Of a stretch of 64,000 nucleotides of DNA, positions 10,588-19,909 are shown piece by piece. How positions within the stretch are numbered: the stretch's first letter is position 1; every line of letters begins with the position of its first letter. The position numbers and the translations under genes are program-made. A model generated the notes under the pieces. The model was not told the DNA's origin. It ran no database searches and saw nothing but the letters and a program-made list of their open reading frames with translations. Source of the stretch: Acidobacteriota bacterium (GTDB lineage Bacteria; Acidobacteriota; Blastocatellia; RBC074); the NCBI GenBank assembly GCA_018268995.1, contig JAFDVL010000046.1, positions 17,428 through 81,427 on the forward strand. Direction: 5' to 3'.

Positions 10588-10596
10588 TAGGAATGG

Positions 10597-12066
10597 TTAC
10601 TTTGCTTCTGCCGCTGCACCTTCTAATTTCTTCAGCCGATAGCGCAGTTGATCGCGCGAGATGTGCAGCAATTCTGCCGCGCGTGTTTGATTCCCACCAC
10701 TACGTTGCAGCGCCTGTTCGACTAATGACATTTCGACCGATTCCAGGTCTACGCCGTGCGGTGGCAGCATGAAGGGATAAGGTGCGGGGGCTGGCTCTGC
10801 CACAGGTATCGGTGTGCTGATAACAGGCACGGCAACGACCTCGTGTTCTTCCACTCTTTCAACGGGTGGCGGCACATGGCTATGACCATCGCCCTCCACG
10901 CCGCGCGGCAACCACATCGCCGTGATTACATCGCTGTCTTCCAGAATCATCACGCGCTCAATCACGTTGCGCAATTCACGGACGTTGCCCGGCCAGCCGT
11001 ATTGACGAAAGATATGCGCAACCTCTGCTGACAGACCACGAATTTGTTTGCGCAAGGATTTGTTGAATTGCTGAATGTAGTAATCCGCCAGCACCAGAAC
11101 ATCGTCACCGCGTTCGCGCAGCGGCGGAATATCAATTTGGATCACCGAGAGGCGATAGTACAAATCAAGTCGGAACCGTCCCGCTTCGCTTTCGGATTTT
11201 AAATCACGGTTGGACGCGGCAATGATGCGCACATCCAGCGGAATATCTTTCAGGCCGCCGACGCGACGAAACGCGCCTTCCTCTAACACTCGCAGCAGCT
11301 TGGCCTGTAAGCCGAGTTCCAGTTCGCCGATTTCATCCAGGAAAATCGTGCCGCCCTCGGCTTGCTCAAACAATCCTTCTTTGCGGCCTTTGGCATCCGT
11401 GAATGCGCCCTTTTCATAGCCGAACAATTCGCTTTCGATCAGCGTGCCGGGAATTGCTGCACAGTTGATTGCCACGAAGGGGCCTTCAGCGCGGCGCGAA
11501 CAGTAATGAATCGCTTTGGCGACCAGGTCTTTACCCGTTCCGCTTTCGCCTTGCAGCAAAACGGAAGATGCTTCGCTCTCCGCCACTTTGCGCGCGAGGG
11601 CGATCATTTTTTGCATGGCAGAGGATTGCCCAATGATTTGCTCGAAGTTGAATTGATGCGTTTGCTCGCGACGCATGCGACTGACTTCTTTACGCAGCCG
11701 CCCGGCTTCCAGACCGTTGCGAATCGTCACTTGGAGTTCGTTAAGGTTGGCGGGCTTGCCGATAAAATCATATGCGCCACCGCGCAATGCCGTGATCGTA
11801 TCCTCGACCATCACATTGGCCGTAATCATAATGACAACGGCTTGTGGGTGCTTGCGCTTGATTTCGGTCAACACGTCCAGACCGGAACCATCAGGCAGGT
11901 TAATATCCAGCAAGACCGCAGCGGGGCGCTCTGTTTCAAACGAGAAAAGTGCTCCGGCGACAGTGCCTGCTTCAATCGGTTCATATCCCCATCCACGTAA
12001 CGCTTCGGTTAACGTCCAGCGAATCATGGGTTCATCATCAACGACAAGGATTTTTTCTTTTGCCAT
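10597..12066 (-). CDS. NtrC-family sigma-54-dependent response regulator
   Basis: This is a two-component activator of sigma-54 promoters. The receiver domain (1-120) has the acidic pair D10/D11, phospho-acceptor D54 in LLDINLPDG, and K104. A central AAA+ domain (about 140-380) has Walker A GESGTGKD (173-180) and Walker B in [11 protein letters not shown]. The sigma-54 contact loop reads GAFTDA (220-225) instead of the canonical GAFTGA. A proline-rich linker precedes a Fis-type helix-turn-helix at about 440-485 ([23 protein letters not shown]). No kinase gene is directly adjacent. Its receiver closely resembles that of the regulator at 18749-19540, including [18 protein letters not shown] and ALRGGA-DFIGKP, so the two probably arose by duplication and could share a kinase. 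Confidence 0.95.
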   Translation of the reverse strand: MAKEKILVVDDEPMIRWTLTEALRGWGYEPIEAGTVAGALFSFETERPAAVLLDINLPDGSGLDVLTEIKRKHPQAVVIMITANVMVEDTITALRGGAYDFIGKPANLNELQVTIRNGLEAGRLRKEVSRMRREQTHQFNFEQIIGQSSAMQKMIALARKVAESEASSVLLQGESGTGKDLVAKAIHYCSRRAEGPFVAINCAAIPGTLIESELFGYEKGAFTDAKGRKEGLFEQAEGGTIFLDEIGELELGLQAKLLRVLEEGAFRRVGGLKDIPLDVRIIAASNRDLKSESEAGRFRLDLYYRLSVIQIDIPPLRERGDDVLVLADYYIQQFNKSLRKQIRGLSAEVAHIFRQYGWPGNVRELRNVIERVMILEDSDVITAMWLPRGVEGDGHSHVPPPVERVEEHEVVAVPVISTPIPVAEPAPAPYPFMLPPHGVDLESVEMSLVEQALQRSGGNQTRAAELLHISRDQLRYRLKKLEGAAAEAK

Positions 12067-12271
12067 AGCATTAGCCTCTGCGCAGAAGGTGCAATTTGTT
12101 TGCCATAAGAATGGAACGCTATTTTCTTTGTTAGGATAGCTGAAAGATGCGCAAATCAGAACCTGCTGCGGAAAAACTCACAACTATTGTGGAATATTCC
12201 ACTTTGTATGAATGGCAGGCACTTTGCCCAAACAGGAGTTTCGTAGGAAGTCAGAACCCAGAAGCAAACCA

Positions 12272-12312
12272 CGCTCAGCAAGTGGTTCACAAAAGGAACT
12301 ACTTGCTGAGCG
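12272..12312 (-). terminator. Strong hairpin at the end of the thioredoxin/ADH operon
   Basis: A 17-bp inverted repeat (12272-12288 with 12296-12312) around a 7-nt loop has one mismatch that can be a G-U pair in RNA. It starts 7 bp after the stop of the 35-residue membrane peptide gene, and a moderately T-rich stretch follows on the minus strand. It fits the terminator of that operon. Confidence 0.6.
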
Positions 12313-12319
12313 ATTGGGG

Positions 12320-12427
12320 TTAGTACACGTAAACGCGCAGATAAAAGAACAACGCGATCCCAAACAAGATTGCTGCGACTACGAGCCACCAGTGGAGAGG
12401 TTGAGGTTTGATGATAGGTTGTTTCAT
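12320..12427 (-). CDS. 35-residue single-span membrane peptide
   Basis: This is a small open frame of 35 codons plus stop. It starts MKQPIIKPQP, continues with HWW and then a hydrophobic stretch of about 17 residues (LVVAAILFGIALFFYL), and ends in a short RVYVY tail. A purine-rich AAGGGG precedes the ATG by about 9 nt. It lies 18 bp after the 79-residue gene and 7 bp before a strong hairpin, so it sits where the last gene of the operon should be. The composition (basic and proline-rich N-terminus, one transmembrane helix, aromatic belt) argues that it is real. No family is recognised and its function is unknown. Confidence 0.6.
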   Translation of the reverse strand: MKQPIIKPQPLHWWLVVAAILFGIALFFYLRVYVY

Positions 12428-12445
12428 GTGTGACGCCCCTTTCCG

Positions 12446-12685
12446 TTACGTGGCTAAATCAAATAAGCGCGCAAATTGTTCCCGCGCATTCCCAGACTTT
12501 TGTTGCTGATAATCCTTTACCCAGCCAGACACAGATTCACGGGCCTGCAAGGTTGTGGTTTTTGGTCGTCCCAACGTCTGTTTAGGCACGGTGGCTAGGT
12601 CTAACTTTGCTTGTGATTTGATTAGCCTTACTGTTCGCATATTCTTTTCTAAATTTTTACGGACCGACGTAAAACTTGATAGCAA
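12446..12685 (-). CDS. Small hypothetical protein, 79 residues or 64 from the internal ATG
   Basis: This is a short, basic, soluble open frame in the gap between the membrane protein gene and the 35-residue membrane peptide gene. It is probably part of the same transcript. The internal ATG at 12640 gives MRTVRLIKSQAKLDL and has a weak AGAAAAG upstream; the longer start has no visible ribosome binding site. The middle is rich in Lys, Gln and Thr and the C-terminus looks helical (NAREQFARLFDLAT). No domain is recognised. Its position and composition support a real gene, but this is inference. Confidence 0.45.
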   Translation of the reverse strand: MLSSFTSVRKNLEKNMRTVRLIKSQAKLDLATVPKQTLGRPKTTTLQARESVSGWVKDYQQQKSGNAREQFARLFDLAT

Positions 12686-12776
12686 GTGCTATGCCCAGTA
12701 ATGTCCTGCGTCAAATTGTTGATGGAAATACGTGGAATTAACCAGCGCCGTTGGCAAGTGTGGAAATTAACCAATT

Positions 12777-13388
12777 TCAGTGAATAGAATTTTCTCTTCG
12801 TTGTCGGAGGATCAGATAGGTCGCAATCGCCCCCACAATACTGCCAAGTAATCCCCATTGCAGATCGTTGGACGTATCGTGCAACGTCCAGATTCGCTTA
12901 CCGTGGAAGAACAATTCATCCCAAAGTTCGACGACCTCGTAAAAGCCAGACAGGAAAAAATTGATCGTCACAGAAAAGAACGCAATTACACCCAGGGGCA
13001 GGGAATACTCGAATTTTTCAATCCCGGTGGCAAAGAGCCAGATAATCACCGGAGCGCTGAGCATCGGGATTGTGAAATGCGCGAATACATCATAGGGAAC
13101 GGGTTCTTTCATCGTTTGATACAAATTCAGCAAATTCCCGAATGCATCTATTTCGATAGACAAAAAGGTAAACAGCAAAATCAGCCAGGGGACAGTCACC
13201 TGATAACGCCATTTGATGTAGGCACGAATGACGCCGAGCAGCACGACGGTAATCGTGGTAATTAACCCAAACGATTTATAGGGCAGATTAATGGCAACGA
13301 TAATAAAAATAGCTGTCAGGACTGGCAATTCAAGATAGTTAAGCCAGGAATACGGCTGCTTCAATTGTTGCGATTGGCCTTTCATCAC
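12777..13388 (-). CDS. Integral membrane protein, DUF2238/YjdF-like
   Basis: This 203-residue protein has about six hydrophobic segments. Near the C-terminus an acidic loop (YEVVELWDELFF) is followed by HDTSNDL and a last membrane helix. That arrangement resembles the DTxxDL signature of DUF2238/YjdF-type and VanZ-like membrane proteins. The start codon abuts the stop of the alcohol dehydrogenase gene, so the two are translationally close within one operon. No enzymatic function is known for this type of protein. The family call is tentative because it rests on one motif. Confidence 0.6.
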   Translation of the reverse strand: MMKGQSQQLKQPYSWLNYLELPVLTAIFIIVAINLPYKSFGLITTITVVLLGVIRAYIKWRYQVTVPWLILLFTFLSIEIDAFGNLLNLYQTMKEPVPYDVFAHFTIPMLSAPVIIWLFATGIEKFEYSLPLGVIAFFSVTINFFLSGFYEVVELWDELFFHGKRIWTLHDTSNDLQWGLLGSIVGAIATYLILRQRRENSIH

Positions 13389-14396
13389 TCAATTGATTGT
13401 GATCACTGCCGCACCGCGAATCGCATCGTGTTTCAGCGCATTGAGTGCCACGTTCGTTTCGCTCAGCGGATAAATTTGCACGCGCGTTTGAATTGGAATC
13501 TCCGCCGCCGTGCGCAAAAAATCTATGCCATCCTGACGTGTGTTGTTCGCCACTGATCGAACAACTCGTTCGTGATAAAGCAACTGATAATCCAGCGGCG
13601 GAATCTGGCTCATATGGATGCCGCCGAGCGCGAGCGAGCCGCCTTTTTTCAGCGTTTTCAGCGCTGCAATTACCAGTTCACCCGCAGGCGCAAAAATAAT
13701 GGCACTATCAAGTTTTGCAGGCGGTTCCTGCATTGCACCGCCAGCCCACACAGCTCCCAACTCCATCGCTAATTGTTGATGTCGCTCATCACGTGTGAAG
13801 GCATAGACCTCCACGCCCCAATGCCGTGCGACCTGAATTGCTACGTGGGCGGCATTGCCAAATCCATAGAGTCCCAATCGTTTGCCGGGTGCTTTGCCTG
13901 TCAACCCTGCAAGTCGTAAAGAACGAAATCCGATGATGCCCGCGCATAACAATGGCGCGGCGGCTGTGTCACTGAACACAGCCGGAATTGGATACACAAA
14001 ATCAGCCGGAGCCAGTGTGTATTCCGCATAACCACCATTAACATTCCAGCCTGTAAATAAAGCGTTTTCGCAAAGATTTTCTTTGCCTTCCCGGCAGAAT
14101 TCGCAGGTGCCACAAGTTTGATGCAACCACGGAATGCCGACGCGATCTCCAACGTTGACCTGTGTGACGTCGGGGCCGACTTGTTCGATGCGTCCGACGA
14201 TTTGATGACCGGGAATCAACGGCGATCTTTTTTGCGGCAACTCGCCTTCGATGACATGTAAATCGGTGCGGCAGATGCCACAGGCATGAACGCGCACCAA
14301 AACTTGATTGCCTTGTGGCTCAGGTTTAGGAACTTCCATCAACACGAGCGGATTTTGCTCAATGGGAGAAATGTTGTTCAGGACGCAGGCTTTCAT
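13389..14396 (-). CDS. Zinc-dependent alcohol dehydrogenase (MDR family)
   Basis: This NAD(P)-dependent medium-chain dehydrogenase interconverts an alcohol and an aldehyde. The catalytic zinc ligands are visible as C42 in GICRTDLH and H64 in PGHQIVG. The structural zinc lobe has four cysteines, C95, C98, C101 and C109. The coenzyme-binding motif reads GLYGFGNAA, a GxGxxA variant of GxGxxG. At 335 residues it has the usual length. The start ATG overlaps the thioredoxin stop in an ATGA arrangement, indicating translational coupling. The pairing with a thioredoxin and, divergently, a universal stress protein suggests a stress or redox role, which is inference. The substrate is unknown. Confidence 0.93.
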   Translation of the reverse strand: MKACVLNNISPIEQNPLVLMEVPKPEPQGNQVLVRVHACGICRTDLHVIEGELPQKRSPLIPGHQIVGRIEQVGPDVTQVNVGDRVGIPWLHQTCGTCEFCREGKENLCENALFTGWNVNGGYAEYTLAPADFVYPIPAVFSDTAAAPLLCAGIIGFRSLRLAGLTGKAPGKRLGLYGFGNAAHVAIQVARHWGVEVYAFTRDERHQQLAMELGAVWAGGAMQEPPAKLDSAIIFAPAGELVIAALKTLKKGGSLALGGIHMSQIPPLDYQLLYHERVVRSVANNTRQDGIDFLRTAAEIPIQTRVQIYPLSETNVALNALKHDAIRGAAVITIN

Positions 14397-14839
14397 AACA
14401 CTTCACGCAGCTTTTGCAGGATTGCGGCTTTGGGGTGTGCGCCCACCAGTCGTCCTACTTCTTTACCTTGCCTCAGGATGAGGAGCGTCGGAATTCCCTG
14501 AATGCCGAAGCGCTGCCCGGTCATCGGATTCTCATCGGTGTTGAGTTTTGCCACGCGAGCTTTGCCCGCGAGTTCTGTCGCCAGCTGATCTATGATCGGT
14601 GACATCATGCGACAAGGGCCACACCAGGGTGCCCACAAATCAAGCAAAACAGGTAATGGCGATTGCTCGACGAGGCTTCCGAAATTTGCGTCCGTGACAA
14701 TCACGGGTTGCGTGGTTTCCATTAACAGCATCTTGCAGCGCCCGCATACGGGCTGTTTGCCCTGTGCGGACGGCGAAATGCGATTGGTCGCGCCGCAATT
14801 ATTACACTTGATGAGCTGTGTTTCAGTTGTTGCATTCAT
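14393..14839 (-). CDS. trxC: Thioredoxin 2 (TrxC-type, zinc-ribbon thioredoxin)
   Basis: This is a cytoplasmic disulfide reductase. An N-terminal zinc ribbon has four cysteines (C12, C15, C32, C35), as in E. coli thioredoxin 2. The thioredoxin fold carries the active site WCGPC (C73, C76) and the cis-proline segment GIPTLL. I chose the ATG at 14839, with GGGG upstream, because the zinc ribbon then starts at the N-terminus; a start at 14935 would add 32 unrelated residues. It is the first gene of the minus-strand operon and is divergent from the universal stress protein gene. The zinc ribbon in E. coli TrxC makes the protein responsive to oxidation; the same is inferred here. Confidence 0.95.
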   Translation of the reverse strand: MNATTETQLIKCNNCGATNRISPSAQGKQPVCGRCKMLLMETTQPVIVTDANFGSLVEQSPLPVLLDLWAPWCGPCRMMSPIIDQLATELAGKARVAKLNTDENPMTGQRFGIQGIPTLLILRQGKEVGRLVGAHPKAAILQKLREVL

Positions 14840-15048
14840 AAATTCCCCTTTATAATTGCGGCAAATTTTGTGCCTGTTCTCCAGGTGCGGAATCTTCCAC
14901 TTTGGGATAGAAGTTTTTCGCAAATCTGACAACACGAATCACGTTACTACTTCTTGCCACTGTCTTCTCACTCGGCATAATGCTTGCAGTAATTATAGAG
15001 TGAGAAGGGAAGGTGGGTGAAAGTACACAACATCCGTAAGGAGGGAAT

Positions 15049-15507
15049 ATGAAAATCCTATTAGCAGTTGATGGTTCGGAATGCAGCGATGCTGCCGTTA
15101 AATCTGTTGCCAGCAGACCCTGGCCAACCGGGACTGTGGTGAAGGTTTTTGCTGCCGTTGAGCTACCGTTCGTTCCGACGACGGAAACCTGGGCATTGCC
15201 CGATAGCTACTATGCCGAATTGGAAAAGTCGCAATCGGAAAAGGCCAAGGCTGCTATTGATAAGGCCGTCAAAACGTTGCGCGAAAGTCAGGGCTTGGTC
15301 TTTGAGATTCTGACCGACATGCACGTTGGGCAGGCGCAGAGTTTGATCATTGATGAAGCAGAACAATGGGGAGCGGATTTGATTGTACTTGGCTCGCACG
15401 GCTATCGCGGCTTCAAACGCTTCCTGCTCGGATCTGTTTCCCAGGCAGTCGCTGCACATGCGAAATGCTCGGTCGAAATCGTTCGGAGCCGAGAAATTCC
15501 AGCATAG
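15049..15507 (+). CDS. Universal stress protein (UspA family)
   Basis: This 152-residue single-domain Usp begins MKILLAVDGSECS. Its nucleotide-binding signature GSHGYRGFKRFLLGSVS has the G-2x-G-9x-G-S/T form of ATP-binding Usp proteins. A strong ribosome binding site (AAGGAGGG) precedes the start. Upstream, TTGCCA (14954) and TAATGC (14978) with an 18-bp spacer form a weak promoter candidate. It is followed after 82 bp by the flavoprotein gene on the same strand and is divergent from trxC. The grouping with redox genes suggests a role in oxidative or starvation stress. Confidence 0.95.
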   Translation: MKILLAVDGSECSDAAVKSVASRPWPTGTVVKVFAAVELPFVPTTETWALPDSYYAELEKSQSEKAKAAIDKAVKTLRESQGLVFEILTDMHVGQAQSLIIDEAEQWGADLIVLGSHGYRGFKRFLLGSVSQAVAAHAKCSVEIVRSREIPA

Positions 15508-15549
15508 CCAGGATCGCTTTTCCTCCTTTTTGAAGATGAAATAACTTGC

Positions 15550-15574
15550 GGACAGGCGGGACGCCTATCCTACC
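15550..15574 (+). repeat. 25-bp REP-like intergenic element, copy 1
   Basis: A 25-bp sequence starting GGACAGGCGGGACGCC and ending CTATCCTACC sits 15 bp upstream of the flavoprotein start. An identical copy is at 29621-29645 and a diverged inverted copy at 29573-29597. It is a dispersed intergenic repeat of this genome. This copy lies just ahead of the ribosome binding site of the next gene. Confidence 0.7.
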
Positions 15575-15589
15575 TTGTAAGGAGGCAAT

Positions 15590-16717
15590 ATGGCCAATGT
15601 ACTTGTTTTAGGCGGGGGCTTCGCGGGTGTGGTAGCAGCGGAATCGTTGGCGAAACGCTTAGGGCACGAACATCAGATCACGATGATTTCACGGCAGCGG
15701 GAATTTATCTTTTACCCATCGCTGGTAAAGCTGGCATTTGGGCAGGTCGAGGTCGGTGACATCACCTATGATTTGCGCGAAGCCATGCTGGATCGTCGCG
15801 TTAAGTTCATTGAGGCCGAAGTTGCTTACCCTGATCCTGACAATAAATGCGTCGTGGTGCCGCACGGCGAAGTACAGGGAAAGATTCCGTATGATTTCCT
15901 GCTGTTCGCGCTTGGGCGTCGTCTGGCAACGGAAGAAGTGCGTGGATTTTATGAGCACGCGCATCACTTGCTGACGGTGAACGCCGCATTGAAATTCCGC
16001 GAAGCCCTGAAGCATTTTCATGCCGGGCATGCCGTCATTGGCTATTGCCCGAACTCTCATTTGGCAGTGCCCGTATTTGAAACGGCATTTGCGTTGGATC
16101 GAATGCTGAAAGAGCGTGGCGAACGTGAAAACGTAAAAATCAGCATTGTCGCGCCAGAGGAATTGGGCGGGCAGTTAGGCGGAGACGACATCGCTCCAGC
16201 CTTACAAAATGCCCTGCGCGATCACGACGTTGAATTTGTGCCGGATTTCTTCATCAGTCAAATCACCGACAAACAGATCGTAGATCGCGAAGGGAAAACA
16301 ATAGATTACGATCTGGGGATGCTCGTTCCTCCGTTTTCCGGCCCCGGTGAAGCGCAATACACCGGCATTACTGATCCAAACGGATATATCCGTGTTGATC
16401 GTCACATGCGGGCTACCGGCGCGCATCGTCTTTATGCCGCAGGCGATTGTGTCAATTTTCTCGGCCCGAAGATGGGGCACATGGCTGTCTTACAAGGGAT
16501 GGTGGCTGCGGCCAACATTGCCGCCGAAATCGAAGGGCACGAACCTGTTGCCCGATACAACCATGAACTGATGTTGGTGATTGACGAAGGCGGGAAAGAT
16601 TCGATCTACCTGCAAAAGACCTTATGGGAGCAGAGCGACGCCAATGTCAAACAGGGCCGTTTTTGGGGTTGGTCGAAGCAGATACATCAGAAATACTGGC
16701 AGAAAATTCACGCGTAA
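15590..16717 (+). CDS. FAD-dependent pyridine nucleotide-disulfide oxidoreductase, SQR/NDH-2-like
   Basis: This is a membrane-associated-type flavoprotein related to sulfide:quinone reductase and type II NADH dehydrogenase. FAD-binding GGGFAG is at residues 8-13 and the second FAD segment reads RLYAAGDCVNF. A central segment GYCPNSHLAVPVFE matches the region of SQR that holds a redox cysteine (C-x-G/N-P/S...E). Only this cysteine of the SQR set is visible; none lies in the C-terminal third. A canonical SQR reaction is therefore unlikely, and a quinone- or NAD(P)H-linked reaction more likely. The start follows TAAGGAGG. Its neighbour is the stress protein gene on the same strand. Confidence 0.85.
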   Translation: MANVLVLGGGFAGVVAAESLAKRLGHEHQITMISRQREFIFYPSLVKLAFGQVEVGDITYDLREAMLDRRVKFIEAEVAYPDPDNKCVVVPHGEVQGKIPYDFLLFALGRRLATEEVRGFYEHAHHLLTVNAALKFREALKHFHAGHAVIGYCPNSHLAVPVFETAFALDRMLKERGERENVKISIVAPEELGGQLGGDDIAPALQNALRDHDVEFVPDFFISQITDKQIVDREGKTIDYDLGMLVPPFSGPGEAQYTGITDPNGYIRVDRHMRATGAHRLYAAGDCVNFLGPKMGHMAVLQGMVAAANIAAEIEGHEPVARYNHELMLVIDEGGKDSIYLQKTLWEQSDANVKQGRFWGWSKQIHQKYWQKIHA

Positions 16718-16829
16718 AGGTAAGTCGGCTAGTCTGGTAAACTCTAAAGAAGTATGGATAATACTTGCTTACGGTATGACCTGATTTCTAAACGGATTTA
16801 CTTTCCCACTTCGGCTTTGCGGCATTCAA

Positions 16830-18734
16830 ATGAGTACGCGTGACAAGGCACAAATTACGGGACCGGATTATCGGGTTCTATTTGAGGAAAACCCGTTGCC
16901 GATGCTTATTTTCTCGCTGGATACGCTTGCGTTTCTGGCGGTGAATAACGCTGCCGTTGCGCATTATGGGTATAGTCGGAAAGAATTCCTCGCCCTCAGC
17001 ATTAAAGACATCCGACCGGCAGAAGACATTGATAAGCTGTTAGAGTTTCTCACCCATTCCAAACCGCAGGTCGAAAATGCAGGCATCTGGCATCATCGCA
17101 AGAAAAATGGCGACATCATCGAAGTGGAATTAACCGTCAAGGATTTGCGCTTTGAAGGTCACGATGCACGAATCATCATTGTTGAAGACATTACTGCGCA
17201 TCGCCGTGCCCAGCAGGCCTTACAGGAAAGCGAGCATCGCTTGGCCAGCATTATCAGCTCAGCGATGGATGGCATCATCACCGTGGATGAACAGCAAAAC
17301 ATCATCCTCTTTAATGCTGCCGCCGAAAAGGTCTTTGGTTACTCTGCCTTTGAAGTGATGGGACAGTCACTGGATCGGCTGATTCCTGAACGATTTCGTG
17401 GTGGACATCGTCGGCATGTCGAAGAGTTTGGCCAAACGCATGTCACAAAGCGGACGATGGGACGATTGGGCGCAATTTATGGCATTCGCTCCACTGGCGA
17501 AGAGTTTCCGATGGAAGCCTCCATCTCGCAGGTCGAATTGGATGGGCAGCGGTTTTTTACAGTAATCCTGCGCGATGTGACGGAAAAGAAACGGCTCGAG
17601 GCCCAGTTTTTGCGGGCGCAGCGCATGGAAAGCATTGGCACCCTGGCTGGCGGGATTGCGCACGATCTTAACAATCTGCTCGCCCCGATGCTGATGGCGG
17701 TGCAAATGCTCCAGCTTAAATTTACTGATGATCAAAGCCAGAAAATGCTGCAATTGCTGCGCGTCAATGCTGAACGCGGTGCTGAAATGGTAAAGCAGAT
17801 TTTGTCTTTTGCGCGTGGTGTCGAAGGTGAACGACTGGCCATTCAACCACGCCATCTGATTAAAGAAGTCATCAAAATCCTGCGTGAGACACTGCCGAAA
17901 TCCATCGAAATCAGCTTTCAAATCAGCGAAGACCTCTGGCCGATTATGGGGGATGCAACACAATTGCATCAGGTGTTGATGAACCTTTGCATAAATGCCC
18001 GCGATGCAATGCTGGATGGAGGAAGGTTGTATATCGAAGCCAGCAACAAGGTGCTGGATGAAACCTATGCGCAGATGATTCCTGATGCCAAGCCAGGGCG
18101 CTACGTCGGACTAACGATTAGTGACAATGGGACAGGGATTCCGCCTGCTTTTTTGGGGCGGATATTCGACCCGTTTTTTACGACGAAAGAGAAGGGCAAG
18201 GGGACAGGCCTGGGCCTTTCAACTGTGCAGGGAATTGTCAAAGGACATGGTGGTTTCATCAATGTCTACAGCGAGATGGGGAAAGGCACTCAATTCAGAA
18301 TTCATCTGCCTGCATTGGAAGCGGGACTAATTGAAAAGGTGCATATTGTGAATCCAGATTTGCCGCCTGGAAAAGGGGAGCTGATTCTGGTGGTTGATGA
18401 TGAGCTGGCGATTCGCGAAGTAACAAAGGCCACGCTGGAAGCATTCAACTATACGGTTCTTACGGCGTCAGATGGCACAGAAGCGCTAGCTTTATATGCG
18501 CAACACGGTGACAAGATCAAAGTTGTGCTGACGGATATGATGATGCCTTATTTAGACGGCCCCGCGACCATCCGCGCGCTGCAAAAATTCAATCCAAACG
18601 TCAAAATTATTGCCAGCAGCGGTCTGGCTGATAATGGCAAAGCCGTGGAAGCCACCGATTTAGGCGTGCGATTGTTCCTGCCAAAACCGTACACGGCGGA
18701 TAAATTACTCAAGCTTCTTGCCGAAATTCTGTAA
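16830..18734 (+). CDS. Soluble hybrid histidine kinase, PAS-PAS-HisKA-HATPase-REC
   Basis: This is a cytoplasmic sensor kinase with no membrane segment. Two PAS domains (about 10-130 and 135-258) precede a HisKA domain with phospho-accepting H278 in GGIAHDLNN. The HATPase domain (about 380-495) has the N box [10 protein letters not shown], the G1 box DNGTGIP and the G2 box [16 protein letters not shown]-terminal receiver (about 515-634) has D569 in [12 protein letters not shown]. The motifs resemble NtrB/FixL-type kinases. It converges on the response regulator gene at 18749-19540, which together with the NtrC-type regulator is a candidate partner; this pairing is inference from position. Confidence 0.95.
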   Translation: MSTRDKAQITGPDYRVLFEENPLPMLIFSLDTLAFLAVNNAAVAHYGYSRKEFLALSIKDIRPAEDIDKLLEFLTHSKPQVENAGIWHHRKKNGDIIEVELTVKDLRFEGHDARIIIVEDITAHRRAQQALQESEHRLASIISSAMDGIITVDEQQNIILFNAAAEKVFGYSAFEVMGQSLDRLIPERFRGGHRRHVEEFGQTHVTKRTMGRLGAIYGIRSTGEEFPMEASISQVELDGQRFFTVILRDVTEKKRLEAQFLRAQRMESIGTLAGGIAHDLNNLLAPMLMAVQMLQLKFTDDQSQKMLQLLRVNAERGAEMVKQILSFARGVEGERLAIQPRHLIKEVIKILRETLPKSIEISFQISEDLWPIMGDATQLHQVLMNLCINARDAMLDGGRLYIEASNKVLDETYAQMIPDAKPGRYVGLTISDNGTGIPPAFLGRIFDPFFTTKEKGKGTGLGLSTVQGIVKGHGGFINVYSEMGKGTQFRIHLPALEAGLIEKVHIVNPDLPPGKGELILVVDDELAIREVTKATLEAFNYTVLTASDGTEALALYAQHGDKIKVVLTDMMMPYLDGPATIRALQKFNPNVKIIASSGLADNGKAVEATDLGVRLFLPKPYTADKLLKLLAEIL

Positions 18735-18748
18735 AGCGCGGTGCTATC

Positions 18749-19540
18749 TCAAAGCATGGGGCGCATTCCCGCAAAATCGTAATCTGCATTTTTAGTTGAC
18801 ATCGAGGCAATGCGCCGACGTGTCAGCGAAACTAATTCGGTTGGGCTACAGGGCATGGCGCGATATTGCGGCATCACCCCGGCCAGACTCGGTTCCAGTG
18901 CGAGTCGGCTGATCTCAACTAAAATCGGAATTTCTGCCAAAACAGGACTTGCCCTGAGCGTTGCCAGAATTCCGCGCAATTCAGATGCCTCGACATCCAC
19001 CAGCACAATGTCGTGTTCTTCTTCGCTGGCGCGCTGAAGCTCTTCCGGTATGGTTGCGATTGTGACATCTATGTCGTTAACTCCCAGCGCCACCATCAGG
19101 TGATCTGCCTGTAGTTGCGAGTCCGTCACAATCAACAATCGCGGTAGCTGTTGTGTCAGGGTATTGCGCCGTTTGTTTTGTTCTGCCTGTTTCAGCGCGA
19201 ACTGCAACTCTTCCAGGCTGACCGGTTTTCCAATAAAGTCATCAGCCCCGCCACGCAAGGCTGAAATAGTATTTTCGACGATTACTTCGCCTGTCATCAT
19301 AATTACGAAGGTTTGTGGATGTGCTTGTTTGATATTGCGCAAAAGTTCCAGCCCCGATCCATCAGGCAGATTGATGTCTAAAAGCATAATATCTGGAAAA
19401 TCCTGTTGGACGATTTCAAGTGCCTTTGTCGTTGAGTCTGCCTCAGTTAATTCGTAGCCCCATTGCTGTAGCGCTTCCGACAGCGTCCAGCGAATCATCG
19501 GGTCATCATCAACCACAAGGATTTTTTTCTTACTGTTCAT
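18749..19540 (-). CDS. Response regulator with receiver plus degenerate second receiver-like domain
   Basis: The N-terminal receiver (about 1-120) has D11/D12, phospho-acceptor D55 in LLDINLPDG and the K in DFIGKP. It is strikingly similar to the receiver of the NtrC-type regulator at 10597. No AAA+ or DNA-binding domain follows. Residues 135-260 instead look like a second, degenerate receiver fold (PRLLIVTDSQLQADHLMVAL, then DIVLVDVEASEL). The ATG at 19540, preceded by GAGG, is preferred over the upstream start at 19612, which would add 24 residues. It converges on the hybrid kinase gene. It may act as a phosphate sink or protein-binding adaptor; no output domain is visible, so this is inference. 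Confidence 0.85.
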   Translation of the reverse strand: MNSKKKILVVDDDPMIRWTLSEALQQWGYELTEADSTTKALEIVQQDFPDIMLLDINLPDGSGLELLRNIKQAHPQTFVIMMTGEVIVENTISALRGGADDFIGKPVSLEELQFALKQAEQNKRRNTLTQQLPRLLIVTDSQLQADHLMVALGVNDIDVTIATIPEELQRASEEEHDIVLVDVEASELRGILATLRASPVLAEIPILVEISRLALEPSLAGVMPQYRAMPCSPTELVSLTRRRIASMSTKNADYDFAGMRPML

Positions 19541-19909
19541 AGGGGCCTCACGAATAAAGACATTCCTTCTGAAACTTCTACAAGTTCTCCTGCCTTCAAC
19601 CAAGGCAATCAATATGCCGTGTTAGGAACGCACAAAAGAAAGCACTTGTTTGAGTTCGCCTGCGAAAATTCCCTCAATTCGAGCTTTGAAATGGGGAAGA
19701 ATTCGCGGGGATAAAATTTCATTAGAAAAAATAAGCTTCCCTGAAACCTTTAGAGTTCTTGCTGCACCTACCCCACGTGACAAAACAAAAAGCACTTGAT
19801 GCGCGGCCCGGCCAGTGAGCCAACAGAATTTCTCATCTCCCCGTGGATGTTCTGTCAGCCAACTGGCAGGCTCGCCGCCTGCAATTTTCAAATAGGGAGA
19901 ACCGTAGCC
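19541..19909. other. Divergent intergenic region with a leader hairpin
   Basis: This 369-bp gap separates the response regulator from the DUF4097 gene. I see no gene on either strand; a long minus-strand frame running into the DUF4097 gene is an antisense shadow. The only clear structure is the hairpin GCAGGC-TCGCC-GCCTGC at 19866-19882, followed by AATTTT, about 10 bp before the DUF4097 ribosome binding site. Confidence 0.5.

Noticed and set aside
11362-12000. A 212-codon plus-strand frame opposite the NtrC-type regulator
   Set aside because: It is antisense to the receiver and AAA+ domains, whose motifs are intact. It is a shadow of codon bias.
12156-12389. A 77-codon minus-strand frame overlapping the operon-end hairpin
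   Set aside because: It spans the hairpin terminator and overlaps the better-supported 35-residue membrane peptide frame, so it is unlikely to be translated.
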